Assembly (NCBI GenBank): GCA_964428895.1 | Contig: CAYRZU010000010.1 | Location: 1 to 59,926, forward strand | Direction: 5' to 3' | DNA from: HyVt-337 sp964428895 | Lineage (GTDB): Bacteria; Planctomycetota; Phycisphaerae; SM23-33 | DNA length: 59,926 nt | Shown here: one piece after another, positions 17,147-25,335 of the stretch | How the letters are laid out: every line of letters begins with the position of its first letter | Position numbering within the stretch: position 1 is the stretch's first letter | Notes under the pieces: model-generated | The model's input: the letters and a program-made list of their open reading frames with translations, nothing else | What the model was told of the DNA's origin: nothing | Databases searched by the model: none | Program-made: the position numbers and the translations under genes

Positions 17147-18376
17147 TCAACGGCTGTTGATCAGATTCTTGATCAGGATAATCGCAATCGGTAGGACAAT
17201 AAAGAAACCAAGCACGAACAGGCCGGCCACGTATCGCCGCTTGGCTGCGATCTTCGCGAAGCCCTTGGCCAGCGAGATCGGGATGAACTTCAACGGCCAG
17301 AAGACAGCCGTGCCGCTGATATTGAACAGCAGATGGCCGAACGCGCACGCCATGGCCGCGGCCGAGCCGGTTCCCAACGCCGCCAGCATGGCCGTGACGG
17401 TCGTGCCGATGTTGGCGCCCAGCATGTAGGGGTAGACCTGTTTGATCTTCAGGATGCTCGCCGCCACCAACGGCACGACCAGGGAGGTCGTTACCGACGA
17501 GCTTTGAACCGCCGCGGTCAGCAAGATGCCCACGATGAAGGCTGTGGCCGGATTGCGGAACAGCGTCCGGTCGAACACGCCGGACAGATGCCCCTGCATC
17601 AGGCCGCGAAGCAGCTTGACCAGCAGCCACAACGAGATGAACAGAAAGACAATGGCCACAGCGGCCACAATGGCGCCGCCGACGGTGTCCGAAAAACCCA
17701 TCACGTCCAGGACCAACCACTTGGCGCCCTTGCCGACCAGGCCGAAGATCCGCTTGAGGAAGCCCATGTGGTGGGCGGCGTCTTCGGGAAAGAGTGTCGT
17801 TCCGGCCAGGTGCTCTGAAATGAACCGGGTGGCCCGAGAGAATATCCCGAACGCGTGCTCCAGGGGCAGGAACAGCAGGACCGAAAGCACGTTGAAGAAA
17901 TCATGAACGATCGCCGCCCCGAACGATCTGCGAAACTCCAGCCGCCTCCGAACGTGAGCGAGGGACACCAGAATGTTCGTCACCGACGTACCGATGTTGG
18001 CGCCCATGATGATAGGGATGGCTGTTTCCAGCGACAGGTCGCCGGCGGCCACGAACGCAATCGTCATGGACGTGGTGAAGCTGCTGGACTGGACCAGCGA
18101 CGTGATCAGCAGGCCGATGAAGAGGCCGGAAATGGGGTCGGAGATCAGGGAGAACAACCAGTCGAGGAACTCCTTGCCAGCCGCATCTTTGGCGATGACC
18201 TTCAGCCCGGCGCCCATCATGTTGACCGACGCAATGAAGATGTAGATCACGGCGACCGCCAGCAGGCCCGACAGCCAGGGGGGAATGGTCGACCGCGCAG
18301 TCAGGGCGGCGGGGGGTTCGGGCATCCAGTTGGGGTCGGGTCGTTCGTCCATGAATCGCAGTCTGGGGTAGGCCAT
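17147..18376 (-). CDS. Na+/phosphate cotransporter family protein (NptA-like)
   Basis: 409-residue polytopic membrane protein of the Na/Pi cotransporter family (PF02690 type). The internally duplicated signature is clear: first repeat 'LVQSSSFTTSMTIAFV' and 'GANIGTSVTNI', second repeat 'AVQSSSVTTSLVVPLV' and 'GANIGTTVTAM'. About nine hydrophobic segments can be counted. The N-terminal 35 residues are hydrophilic and Pro-rich. ATG 18376 has only weak ribosome-binding sequence; ATG 18352 is an alternative. It is upstream in an operon with the PhoU-domain gene. Phosphate import by sodium symport is the expected role, although some members export phosphate. Confidence 0.87.
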   Translation of the reverse strand: MAYPRLRFMDERPDPNWMPEPPAALTARSTIPPWLSGLLAVAVIYIFIASVNMMGAGLKVIAKDAAGKEFLDWLFSLISDPISGLFIGLLITSLVQSSSFTTSMTIAFVAAGDLSLETAIPIIMGANIGTSVTNILVSLAHVRRRLEFRRSFGAAIVHDFFNVLSVLLFLPLEHAFGIFSRATRFISEHLAGTTLFPEDAAHHMGFLKRIFGLVGKGAKWLVLDVMGFSDTVGGAIVAAVAIVFLFISLWLLVKLLRGLMQGHLSGVFDRTLFRNPATAFIVGILLTAAVQSSSVTTSLVVPLVAASILKIKQVYPYMLGANIGTTVTAMLAALGTGSAAAMACAFGHLLFNISGTAVFWPLKFIPISLAKGFAKIAAKRRYVAGLFVLGFFIVLPIAIILIKNLINSR

Positions 18377-18501
18377 CCTGGCGCGGGGATCTTAAGGACG
18401 GAGTGAGGGCCCCGCAAGGGAAGAATCAAGAAGAACGCGCCCGGGTCGCATTCAGATTGCGCTAGGGCCCCGCGAGGCCCATTCCGAGCCCCGCAGGCCC
18501 T

Positions 18502-18530
18502 TTGACATCGTCCCGGGTTATGGCTATCAA
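18502..18530 (+). promoter_or_regulatory. Sigma70-like promoter upstream of sulfatase-like gene
   Basis: TTGACA (18502-18507), 17-base spacer, TATCAA (18525-18530). A consensus -35 box with ideal spacing; predicted start near 18537, giving a leader of about 23 bases that contains the AGGAGG at 18547-18552. Confidence 0.72.
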
Positions 18531-18559
18531 AGGATCAACGAAAGGTAGGAGGCACGTCC

Positions 18560-19915
18560 ATGAACGTTGTCGTCTTGATGCTCGATTCGCTCCGACAGGA
18601 CCACGTGAGCTTCTATGGCCATCCGTGGTGTCCGGTCCAAACCCCCAACATCGACGCGGTCGCCGCCGAGGCCGTGGTGTTCGATAACGTCTATCCCGAA
18701 GGTCTGCCCACCATCCCCGTCCGCACCGATCTGATGACGGGCCAATCCAGCCTGACCAATCGCACTTGGCAGAGGCTGATGGACACCGACGTGACCATGG
18801 CCGAGATATTGCGGGGGGAGGGCTACTTCACCGCTCTGGTGGCTGACACCTACCATCTGTTCAAGCCGGACATGAACTTTCATCGCGGCTTTGACGTGTT
18901 TCGCTGGATTCGCGGGGCCGAATACGACGGCGTCCGGACCGGCCACCCCAAGCACTTGAAGTTCGAGGAGCACATCACCCCCGGCATCCCGGAAGCGTGG
19001 CACGGCATGGTCCGGAGCACGTTGCTGAACCTGGACGGGCGCGTTCAGCCGGAGGACTTCCCATGTTGGCAGACGTGTTCGGCCGCGCTGGAAATTCTCG
19101 CCCAGGCCCGGGAGTGCGACAAACCCGTGTTCCTGTGGCTGGACACCTTCCAACCCCACGAGCCGTGGTGTCCGCCGGCCAAGTTCGACACCTTCGACGA
19201 TCCGACTTACGAGGGCCCGAAGGTGGTCATGCCACCGGGCGGCCCGGCCACCGCGTGGGGGAATGAGGCGATCTGGAATCGCACCCGAAGCCTGGTCGCC
19301 GGCGAGGCCGCCTACACCGACGCGTGCCTCGGGATGTTGCTGGACGGCATGCGTGAGCTGGGTTACTTCGACGATACGATGATCGTGATTCTATCGGACC
19401 ACGGCCATCCGCTGGGCGACCACGGCAAGTTCCTCAAGGGCGGCGACCGCCTTTACAGCGAGTTGCTGAAAGTCCCGTTCATCGTGCGTCTGCCTGGCGG
19501 GGCCTATGGCGGCAAACGCACCGAAGCGCTGGGCCGATTCCCCGATCTGCTCCCGACGGTGTTGGACGTCGTCGGGGCCGGGGGCAACAATGTGTCACTG
19601 GCCGGAAACAGCCTCAAGCCCGTGCTGGACCGGACCGGCGGCTCGCCGTATGAGGCCGTGGTGGCCGGCTTCCGTCCCGCTGAGCATCGCGTGATCCGCA
19701 ATGAGCAATTCAGTCTGTTCCTGAACCCCGAGTCGGACACGGATGAACTCTACGACCTGAAGGCCGACGCTCGCGAGACGACCAATATCATCGCCGATCA
19801 CGGCGAGGTGGTCGACGAGTTGATGAGCCGCATCGGCTCGGCCTACTTCACGAAGGCTCGGCCGGCCCGGGGCGTCCAAGGCGATATGGAAGTGGCCGGG
19901 ACGTCGCTGGAATAG
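18560..19915 (+). CDS. Sulfatase-fold hydrolase with Thr at the nucleophile position
   Basis: 451-residue alkaline phosphatase superfamily protein. N-terminal metal-binding strand 'VVLMLDSLRQDH' and C-terminal 'LSDHGHPLGDHG' are sulfatase-like. The formylglycine motif C/S-x-P-x-R is replaced by T51-I-P-V-R. Thr cannot be converted to formylglycine by the known maturases, so this protein is unlikely to act as a classical sulfatase; Thr is the nucleophile in nucleotide pyrophosphatase/phosphodiesterases of the same superfamily, so a phosphodiester or phosphonate ester substrate is possible. AGGAGG lies 7 bases before ATG 18560. No signal peptide. It is followed 21 bp later by an alcohol dehydrogenase gene. 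Confidence 0.85.
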   Translation: MNVVVLMLDSLRQDHVSFYGHPWCPVQTPNIDAVAAEAVVFDNVYPEGLPTIPVRTDLMTGQSSLTNRTWQRLMDTDVTMAEILRGEGYFTALVADTYHLFKPDMNFHRGFDVFRWIRGAEYDGVRTGHPKHLKFEEHITPGIPEAWHGMVRSTLLNLDGRVQPEDFPCWQTCSAALEILAQARECDKPVFLWLDTFQPHEPWCPPAKFDTFDDPTYEGPKVVMPPGGPATAWGNEAIWNRTRSLVAGEAAYTDACLGMLLDGMRELGYFDDTMIVILSDHGHPLGDHGKFLKGGDRLYSELLKVPFIVRLPGGAYGGKRTEALGRFPDLLPTVLDVVGAGGNNVSLAGNSLKPVLDRTGGSPYEAVVAGFRPAEHRVIRNEQFSLFLNPESDTDELYDLKADARETTNIIADHGEVVDELMSRIGSAYFTKARPARGVQGDMEVAGTSLE

Positions 19916-19936
19916 GTCCGGTCGGAGGCATGGGTT

Positions 19937-20941
19937 ATGAAGGCCATGCAGTTGCTGGACATTTCTCCGATCGAGGATTCGCCGCTGATGCCGGTGGACC
20001 TGCCGAACCCCACGCCGGTTGCCGGCGAGGTCCGCGTCCGCGTGGCGTGCTGCGCGATCTGCCGGACCGATCTGCATGTGATTGAAGGAGACCTGCCCAG
20101 CCGGCGTTTGCCGCTGATCCCGGGCCATCAGATCGTGGGCGTGGTCGATGCCGTGGGCGGGGGCTGCGAGCGCGTGTCGGTCGGGCAACGGGTGGGGGTG
20201 GCGTGGCTGCGACACACCTGCGGCGTTTGTGGGTTCTGCAGGAGTGGCCGCGAGAATCTCTGCGAGGCCCAACGGTTCACGGGCTATCATGCCGACGGCG
20301 GCTTCGCTGAATACGCCATCGCACCGGAGGAGTTCGTTTACGAATTGCCCGACGGGTTCAGTGATGTGGAGGCGGCGCCGCTGTTGTGCGCGGGCATTGT
20401 GGGGTATCGGGCCTTCAAGCGATCTCGGCCGGTCGATGGCGGCAGGCTGGCCATCTATGGTTTCGGCTCCAGCGCCCACGTGATCATGCAAATCGCGCGG
20501 CATCGGGGCATGAGCGTCTCGGTGGTCACGCGTGGGGCCGACCACCGCGTGCTGGCCCGGGAGATGGGCGCGGCCTGGGTGGGCGAATCGGCCGAAGGCA
20601 TGCCCGGCCAGGTCGATAGCGCCATCATCTTCGCTCCAGCCGGCGAGCTGGTCCCACAGGCGCTGGCCAAGCTGAAAAGGGGCGGCACGCTATCGCTGGC
20701 CGGCATTCACATGTCGGACATTCCGACGATGGCCTATGAGCCGTGCCTGTTCTATGAGCGGGACGTCCGCTCGGTCACCGCCAACACCCGCGACGACGGC
20801 CGCGAATTGCTGGCCGAAGCGGCGCGGATTCCGGTCCGTCCACACACCACCACCTACCCCCTGGCTGATGCCAATCAGGCCCTCCAGGACCTCAAAGCCG
20901 ACCGGCTCAACGGCACCGGCGTACTGGTTATCAGGGGCTAG
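19937..20941 (+). CDS. Zinc-dependent alcohol dehydrogenase (MDR family)
   Basis: 334-residue medium-chain dehydrogenase/reductase. Catalytic zinc region: 'CAICRTDLHVIEGD' and 'GHQIVGVVDAVG'. Structural zinc site: 'CGVCGFCRSGRENLC', four cysteines in the usual C-x2-C-x2-C-x7-C spacing. The nucleotide-binding glycine stretch 'YGFGSSAHVIMQIA' corresponds to GxGxxG-type sequence, slightly degenerate (GFGSSA). It resembles AdhA-like zinc alcohol dehydrogenases that use NAD(P) to interconvert alcohols and aldehydes. It seems to share a transcript with the sulfatase-like gene upstream. GGAGG is present 11 bases before ATG. Substrate unknown. Confidence 0.88.
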   Translation: MKAMQLLDISPIEDSPLMPVDLPNPTPVAGEVRVRVACCAICRTDLHVIEGDLPSRRLPLIPGHQIVGVVDAVGGGCERVSVGQRVGVAWLRHTCGVCGFCRSGRENLCEAQRFTGYHADGGFAEYAIAPEEFVYELPDGFSDVEAAPLLCAGIVGYRAFKRSRPVDGGRLAIYGFGSSAHVIMQIARHRGMSVSVVTRGADHRVLAREMGAAWVGESAEGMPGQVDSAIIFAPAGELVPQALAKLKRGGTLSLAGIHMSDIPTMAYEPCLFYERDVRSVTANTRDDGRELLAEAARIPVRPHTTTYPLADANQALQDLKADRLNGTGVLVIRG

Positions 20942-21135
20942 CCGTGGCCTGTTGCTGACCCCAACATGTGGGACAGGCATTGCTGAACACGTCGCTGCAA
21001 ATCGTCGCGGTCGGGCCGGCCGGCCAGATGAGGCTCGGCCAGGGCCGCCAGTGTGGGCAGGAGCTTCTCGAGGTCGCTGTTGGGCAGGCACAGCAGACTA
21101 ACCAGACACATCTCTAATAGCATTTGGCGATTCAT
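20938..21135 (-). CDS. Small hypothetical protein (65 aa)
   Basis: Possible small gene filling the space between the dehydrogenase stop and the LolA-like gene. It encodes a Leu-rich helical protein (start MNRQMLLEMCLVSLLCL) with two Cys and no recognisable motif. Its stop overlaps the dehydrogenase stop by 4 bp in a tail-to-tail arrangement, a pattern common among real genes here. A GGGGGCG stretch lies just before ATG 21135, a poor ribosome site. Coding status is uncertain. Confidence 0.4.
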   Translation of the reverse strand: MNRQMLLEMCLVSLLCLPNSDLEKLLPTLAALAEPHLAGRPDRDDLQRRVQQCLSHMLGSATGHG

Positions 21136-21218
21136 ATCGCCCCCGCTTTCCTTGGACCCCCGACCCTAACAGTATAGGGCGGAAACGCGATTTCGACAAG
21201 GCCCGCCTTGCCTGCCGG

Positions 21219-22022
21219 TTACTTCTTCTGTTCGCTGTATTCCCAGCCCACCGGGGCGGGCAGGCGGAAATCAGCGGCGTCAAAGGTGACGTCGGTCTCG
21301 ATTTCGGAGAACGTGACCGTGGTGGTGTTTCGGCTGGCGTCGCGCGAAACCAACCGGACCGGCAGGGACGTGTTCCGGTCGATCCACATCTCCAGCAGGA
21401 CAAAGGACAGGTCCTCCTTGTGGGCGTCGCGCGGTACGAGCTTGAGGTAGGTCGTGTTGGCAGGATCGGCCGGCCCGGGCGGGCGCGTGGTGATGACAAA
21501 GTATTCCTTCATCGCCTGCGCTTCCTGGCCGAACGGCACGGGGAACGGGCCCTTGCCCAAACGGAAGGCCTCGACGGTTTCGCCCTCCGCGGCGATCTCA
21601 TACCGTGTCATCTGCTTGATGCGGTGTTTGGCAATCGTCAGCCAACGGCCGTCGAAGGCGTATTCGACCTTGTCCTTGAGCGTGGCGCCGTCGCCGAGCT
21701 TGAGCGTGTCGAAACCCACATAGAACTGGGGCGGCGTATCCTCGGTCTGACGCTGGTAGCGAATGCTCCCGCTTCGCAGCTCGCGGTCGCCCGTCATGGG
21801 CTGGTCGACCTCGTAGTCGAGCGTCGCGGCGATACGGCCATGCTGGCGGCCGGCTTCTTCCATCGCCGCCAAGGTTACGTCTACGCTGGGCGGGTCGTCC
21901 GGGTTGGCGGGGGCGGTGGTGACCGGTTGGTCGCCGTCGATATTAGGCTCGGGCGAATCGTCACAGCCGACCAGGCCGAGCGTCAGTAGCATCGATAGCA
22001 GCAGAGATAGAGACGGTGTCAT
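21219..22022 (-). CDS. LolA-like outer-membrane lipoprotein-sorting family lipoprotein
   Basis: 267-residue predicted lipoprotein: hydrophobic signal 'LSLLLSMLLTLGLVGC' with lipobox LVGC, then an acidic linker and a beta-rich domain resembling the LolA/LolB fold (DUF2092- or LolA-like). Blocks 'LDYEVDQPM', 'GSIRYQRQ', 'VEYAFDGRWLTIA' and 'EMWIDRNTSLPVRLVS' fit the unclosed beta-barrel. Start ATG 22022 overlaps the stop of the upstream VTT gene as ATGA, so the pair is translationally coupled; the frame is open farther upstream but only inside that gene. Being itself lipidated it differs from soluble periplasmic LolA. It terminates an operon containing a LolCDE/MacB-type transporter, which suggests a link to envelope lipoprotein or lipid handling. 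Confidence 0.72.
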   Translation of the reverse strand: MTPSLSLLLSMLLTLGLVGCDDSPEPNIDGDQPVTTAPANPDDPPSVDVTLAAMEEAGRQHGRIAATLDYEVDQPMTGDRELRSGSIRYQRQTEDTPPQFYVGFDTLKLGDGATLKDKVEYAFDGRWLTIAKHRIKQMTRYEIAAEGETVEAFRLGKGPFPVPFGQEAQAMKEYFVITTRPPGPADPANTTYLKLVPRDAHKEDLSFVLLEMWIDRNTSLPVRLVSRDASRNTTTVTFSEIETDVTFDAADFRLPAPVGWEYSEQKK

Positions 22023-22771
22023 GAGGGGGCTCCGTTGGTGTGCCGCAATCGCCGGATGCTCGAGCGAATTACCCGCGTCAGGCCCAGGACAAGGGCGATC
22101 CCGAGCAGCAGCGCGACAGCCATCCATCCGTGATCGCCCAGCGAATAGGTGACCGCCGCAATGACGCCGTAGCGAATGAATCGGCCGATGGCGTTGGCCG
22201 CGGCGAACGGGCCTCGCGGGTAGCGGTAGGTGGTGGCCAGCATGCGGATCACGTCGATGGGGATCGGGATGATGTTGAAGATCACCAGGATCGAAAACGG
22301 CGCCTTGGCGAACCATGTCGCCGACCGCAGGTAGAACCGGCTGCTCCGGACACGGCTGATACGGCGGCTTCGCAACATCCAGGTGAATAGGTGATAGTCG
22401 TTAAGGTTGGCGATGGTGGAGGCGACGGCTCCCACGGCGGCGACCAGCAGCGTGGTGGTCCACAGGTCCGGTCCGACCGCCACCGCCGGCAGGGCCACAG
22501 CGGCCACGATGCCGTTGGCGGGCAGGGGCAGGAAGGTGCAGCACAGGGAGATGTAGATCGCAAAGGCCAGCAGCTTGACGACGGCGTCGAGGTCGCGGAA
22601 GTCCGTGACGAACTGGCTCAGCGACGACGTTTTCGCTGAGGCCAGCCACACCAGCGGCACGCCCATCGCCAGCAGGAACAACCCATAGAGCGCGAACCAA
22701 CGGCGCAGGCTAATGCCGTCCGCGCCGGCCGGCAGGGCAATCTCAACAGGCTGGGTCGAGGAGCTGTCCAT
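22019..22771 (-). CDS. VTT-domain (DedA/TVP38-like) membrane protein
   Basis: 250-residue integral membrane protein with about five or six hydrophobic segments. The central part resembles the VTT/DedA/SNARE-associated domain: re-entrant 'CCTFLPLPANGIVAAVALP' and the Pro-rich 'FNIIPIPIDVIRMLATTY', where basic and proline residues are conserved in that superfamily. Such proteins are implicated in lipid scrambling or transport across the inner membrane. Its start overlaps the end of the ATPase gene by 29 bp and its stop overlaps the lipoprotein start by 4 bp, so it is embedded in the operon. Function is inferred from the fold only. Confidence 0.7.
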   Translation of the reverse strand: MDSSSTQPVEIALPAGADGISLRRWFALYGLFLLAMGVPLVWLASAKTSSLSQFVTDFRDLDAVVKLLAFAIYISLCCTFLPLPANGIVAAVALPAVAVGPDLWTTTLLVAAVGAVASTIANLNDYHLFTWMLRSRRISRVRSSRFYLRSATWFAKAPFSILVIFNIIPIPIDVIRMLATTYRYPRGPFAAANAIGRFIRYGVIAAVTYSLGDHGWMAVALLLGIALVLGLTRVIRSSIRRLRHTNGAPS

Positions 22772-23423
22772 CTCTCATGTGCACAATGCGATCGGCCGCG
22801 TTCGCCGCGTCGGCCGAGTGAGTGATCATCACAATGGTTTGCCCGGTGTCGCGATTGACCTGCCGGAACAGTTCCAGCAAGGCAGTGGCGTTGGCCGAAT
22901 CGAGATTGCCGGTGGGTTCATCGGCCAGGATCACCTGTGGCTCGTGGGCCAGCGCCCGGGCGACGGCTACGCGCTGCTGCTGGCCCATGGACATTTGGGC
23001 GGGCTTTCGACGTGCGACGTCGGCTACGCCGAGTGTTTCCAATAGCGCCATCACGCGGCCGTCGGCGGGCACGCCGCGCAGGCGCAAGGTTATAGCCACA
23101 TTGTCCGCGGCGTTAAGGACGGCCAGCAAGTTGAAACGCTGGAAGACAAAGCCGAACAGCTCACGCCGCAGCAGGTGGCGTTGGCGGTCACGGTGGGTGA
23201 CCGGCTGGCCGTCGACGGTCAGAACGCCGGCGTCGGCGGGTGTGATCAGGCCCAGTACGTGCAGCAGTGTGGTCTTGCCGCACCCGCTGGGGCCCATGAC
23301 GGCCAGGAACTCGCCACGCCGAACATCCAGATCCACGCCGGCCAAGGCGTCCACGCGCGCCGGGCCCCGCCCGTAGCTCTTGGCCAGGCCGCGCCCGCTC
23401 AGAATGACATCGCCATCAACCAT
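22743..23423 (-). CDS. ABC transporter ATP-binding protein (MacB/LolD type)
   Basis: 226-residue ATPase subunit. Walker A 'GPSGCGKTT', Q-loop region 'GFVFQRFNLLAVLNAADNV', signature 'MSMGQQQRVAVARALA', Walker B plus catalytic Glu 'VILADEPTGNLD' and switch His 'ITHSADAA' are all intact. The sequence type is that of LolD/MacB/FtsE, which pair with FtsX-fold permeases. It follows the permease gene by 10 bp. The predicted complex would use ATP to drive mechanotransmission or extraction at the inner membrane rather than classical solute import. A single permease gene suggests a homodimer. Confidence 0.92.
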   Translation of the reverse strand: MVDGDVILSGRGLAKSYGRGPARVDALAGVDLDVRRGEFLAVMGPSGCGKTTLLHVLGLITPADAGVLTVDGQPVTHRDRQRHLLRRELFGFVFQRFNLLAVLNAADNVAITLRLRGVPADGRVMALLETLGVADVARRKPAQMSMGQQQRVAVARALAHEPQVILADEPTGNLDSANATALLELFRQVNRDTGQTIVMITHSADAANAADRIVHMRDGQLLDPAC

Positions 23424-23433
23424 CGTCGTGAGT

Positions 23434-24645
23434 CTACTCCAGTGTCAGCGCCTCGGCCATATCCACGCGTGTGGCCCGATAGGCCGGGTACAACGAACTG
23501 AGAACCGCGCCGATGACGCTGGCGACAACCGCCGCTGCGATCCATCGCCACTCAATGATCACCGTCAGCAAAGGCTTAACGTGCTGGATCAGCCACGCGG
23601 CGAAAAAACTCAACGCTACGCCGAAAAGAATCCCTACGCCCGTCAGCAGCAGCGCCTCGGTGATCACCTGGCCAAACAGATAGACGCTCGAGGCGCCATT
23701 GGCTTTGAGGATAGCGATATCTCGCGTTTGTTGAATCACCATGGTGTACAGGATGATGGTGATGAACAGGAACGCAATCACCAGCGCCACCACGTTGACC
23801 ATGTCTACATACATGAACATCACCCCAAAACTCTCCAGCAGCATGCCGCGGTGCTCGGCTACCCCGACGACGTCCACGCGGAGTTGTTGCTCCATCTCGC
23901 GGGCGACCGGGCCGATGGCCCCATCGTCCTCGATGAGCTTCACGAACAGCACGGAGCTGCGGCTGACGTCGCCGCTGGCGAACAGGAACTGGGCCGTGCG
24001 CCGCGGCACGAACGCCCGCGTTACCACGCCGGTTGGCGCGATGCCCACGATGGTCCAATCATGGTTGGCGGCGCGAACGATCTGTCCCACGCGGTAGTCG
24101 CCCGCTTCGGCCAGTCGCTGATCGATGATGAGTTCCAGGCAACCGTTGGTGGCCAGGTCGCCGGCGGTTATTTCGAGGAAGGTGTCGTCATCGACTGGAG
24201 ACAGCATCCGGTCGGTCAGCCACCGCGCGGCCTTGCCGTCCGGGTCGAAGAGCCTTCCGGCAACCAGTTTGGCCTCTCCCGTCAGGGGCGCCCAGTCGGC
24301 GGCGTCGATGCCGGCGGTCATCTGTCGCTGCCCGCCCAGCTCGATCTGCCAGAAGAAGACCGGCACCACGGTCTGGACGGTGTCGGCGTAGTCGATTCGG
24401 ATCCGGTCCACGAAGGCGTCCGGCACGCCGCTGCCGATCCTCGCCGAGAACTGATGGCCCCAACCGGCGGGGGTGACGATCAGGTCGGCGTCGACGGATT
24501 CCCAGCGGTCGGCCACTTCGTGCAGGCTGCCGCGGGCCAAGCCGCTGAGCGTGATCAACATGCACACGCCGATACCGATCCCCAGCGCCGCCAGGAAGCT
24601 GCGGAGCTTGTGGTGCAGAATGTTGGCCAGAGGCAGTGAGTGCAC
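23434..24645 (-). CDS. ABC transporter permease (FtsX/MacB family)
   Basis: 403-residue permease. One transmembrane helix near the N-terminus (LRSFLAALGIGIGVCMLITL) is followed by a periplasmic MacB-like domain of about 220 residues and three C-terminal helices, the last ending with 'LSSLYPAYRATRVDMAEAL', the typical FtsX/MacB tail with P-A-x-R-A. It belongs with the ATPase encoded 10 bp downstream. Its start lies one base from the end of the HAD gene. Substrate not deducible: relatives handle lipoproteins (LolCE), antibiotics (MacB) or cell-wall hydrolases (FtsX). Confidence 0.88.
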   Translation of the reverse strand: MHSLPLANILHHKLRSFLAALGIGIGVCMLITLSGLARGSLHEVADRWESVDADLIVTPAGWGHQFSARIGSGVPDAFVDRIRIDYADTVQTVVPVFFWQIELGGQRQMTAGIDAADWAPLTGEAKLVAGRLFDPDGKAARWLTDRMLSPVDDDTFLEITAGDLATNGCLELIIDQRLAEAGDYRVGQIVRAANHDWTIVGIAPTGVVTRAFVPRRTAQFLFASGDVSRSSVLFVKLIEDDGAIGPVAREMEQQLRVDVVGVAEHRGMLLESFGVMFMYVDMVNVVALVIAFLFITIILYTMVIQQTRDIAILKANGASSVYLFGQVITEALLLTGVGILFGVALSFFAAWLIQHVKPLLTVIIEWRWIAAAVVASVIGAVLSSLYPAYRATRVDMAEALTLE

Positions 24646-24646
24646 G

Positions 24647-25225
24647 TCAGATCTCCAGGATGGGGAGCAAGTCCGGCAGGGAGGCGATCACGTGGTGGGC
24701 CTGGTCGGCGAAATCGTCCGATAGGCCGTGGGCCAGCAGCACGCTGACGGCCCCGGCGGCGTTGGCGGCCTCGATATCGTAGCGGAAATCGCCGATGGAA
24801 GCAGTTCGCGCCGGCTGAACGCCCAACTCGCGGCAGGCGCGAAGCACGCCGTGCGGTTCGGGCTTGATGGGGCCGTCTCGGCGTGTCCAGACCAACTCGA
24901 ACGGCAGGTCGAATCGGCCCAGGACGATCTCGACGGCGTCGGGGCCGTTGCGGGTCAGCAGGGCGGTCTTGAGCCCGGCCTGGCGAATGGCCGACAGCGT
25001 GTGGTCGGCGCCGGCCATCAGAGCGGCTCGGCCGGCGGCTTCGACCTCGCTGGCGATCAGGGCGCGGTTGGCCGCGTCTTGTCGGTCGGGGGACATCTCG
25101 GCGATGGCCTCGATGATGCCCATGCCGTCCGGGACGCCCAGTTCGGCGCGCAGGGCGATAAAATCGATCTCCTGCTCGATCAGCGTGCCGTCCATGTCGA
25201 AGATAACCGCGTCGAATGGCCTCAT
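24647..25225 (-). CDS. HAD-superfamily phosphatase
   Basis: 192-residue haloacid dehalogenase-fold phosphatase. Motif I is 'VIFDMDGTLIEQE' with the nucleophile and acid Asp; a short helical cap follows; motif II 'ALLTRNG'; motif III Lys in 'GPIKPEPHG'; motif IV 'SIGDFRYDIEAANAAG'. This resembles phosphoglycolate-phosphatase-like enzymes (Gph family). ATG 25225 gives a natural N-terminus, whereas the longer open frame to 25447 overlaps the divergent gene. It is the first gene of the minus-strand ABC/VTT/lipoprotein operon, separated by only one base from the permease; the functional link is unclear. Confidence 0.85.
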   Translation of the reverse strand: MRPFDAVIFDMDGTLIEQEIDFIALRAELGVPDGMGIIEAIAEMSPDRQDAANRALIASEVEAAGRAALMAGADHTLSAIRQAGLKTALLTRNGPDAVEIVLGRFDLPFELVWTRRDGPIKPEPHGVLRACRELGVQPARTASIGDFRYDIEAANAAGAVSVLLAHGLSDDFADQAHHVIASLPDLLPILEI

Positions 25226-25335
25226 GGTTCGTCCGTATACCCCTGAGGGAAGGCAATTTAACGCTACCGGAGACGTTATGCCACGATAGAATGCCCCCGC
25301 ACCGTTCAACCCTCGCGCATCGTGGGAGGTCCCTC

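Noticed and set aside
22023..22316. Upstream extension of the LolA-like lipoprotein frame
   Set aside because: It overlaps the VTT gene in another frame and would remove the lipoprotein signal from the N-terminus; ATG 22022 overlapping the stop is the natural start.
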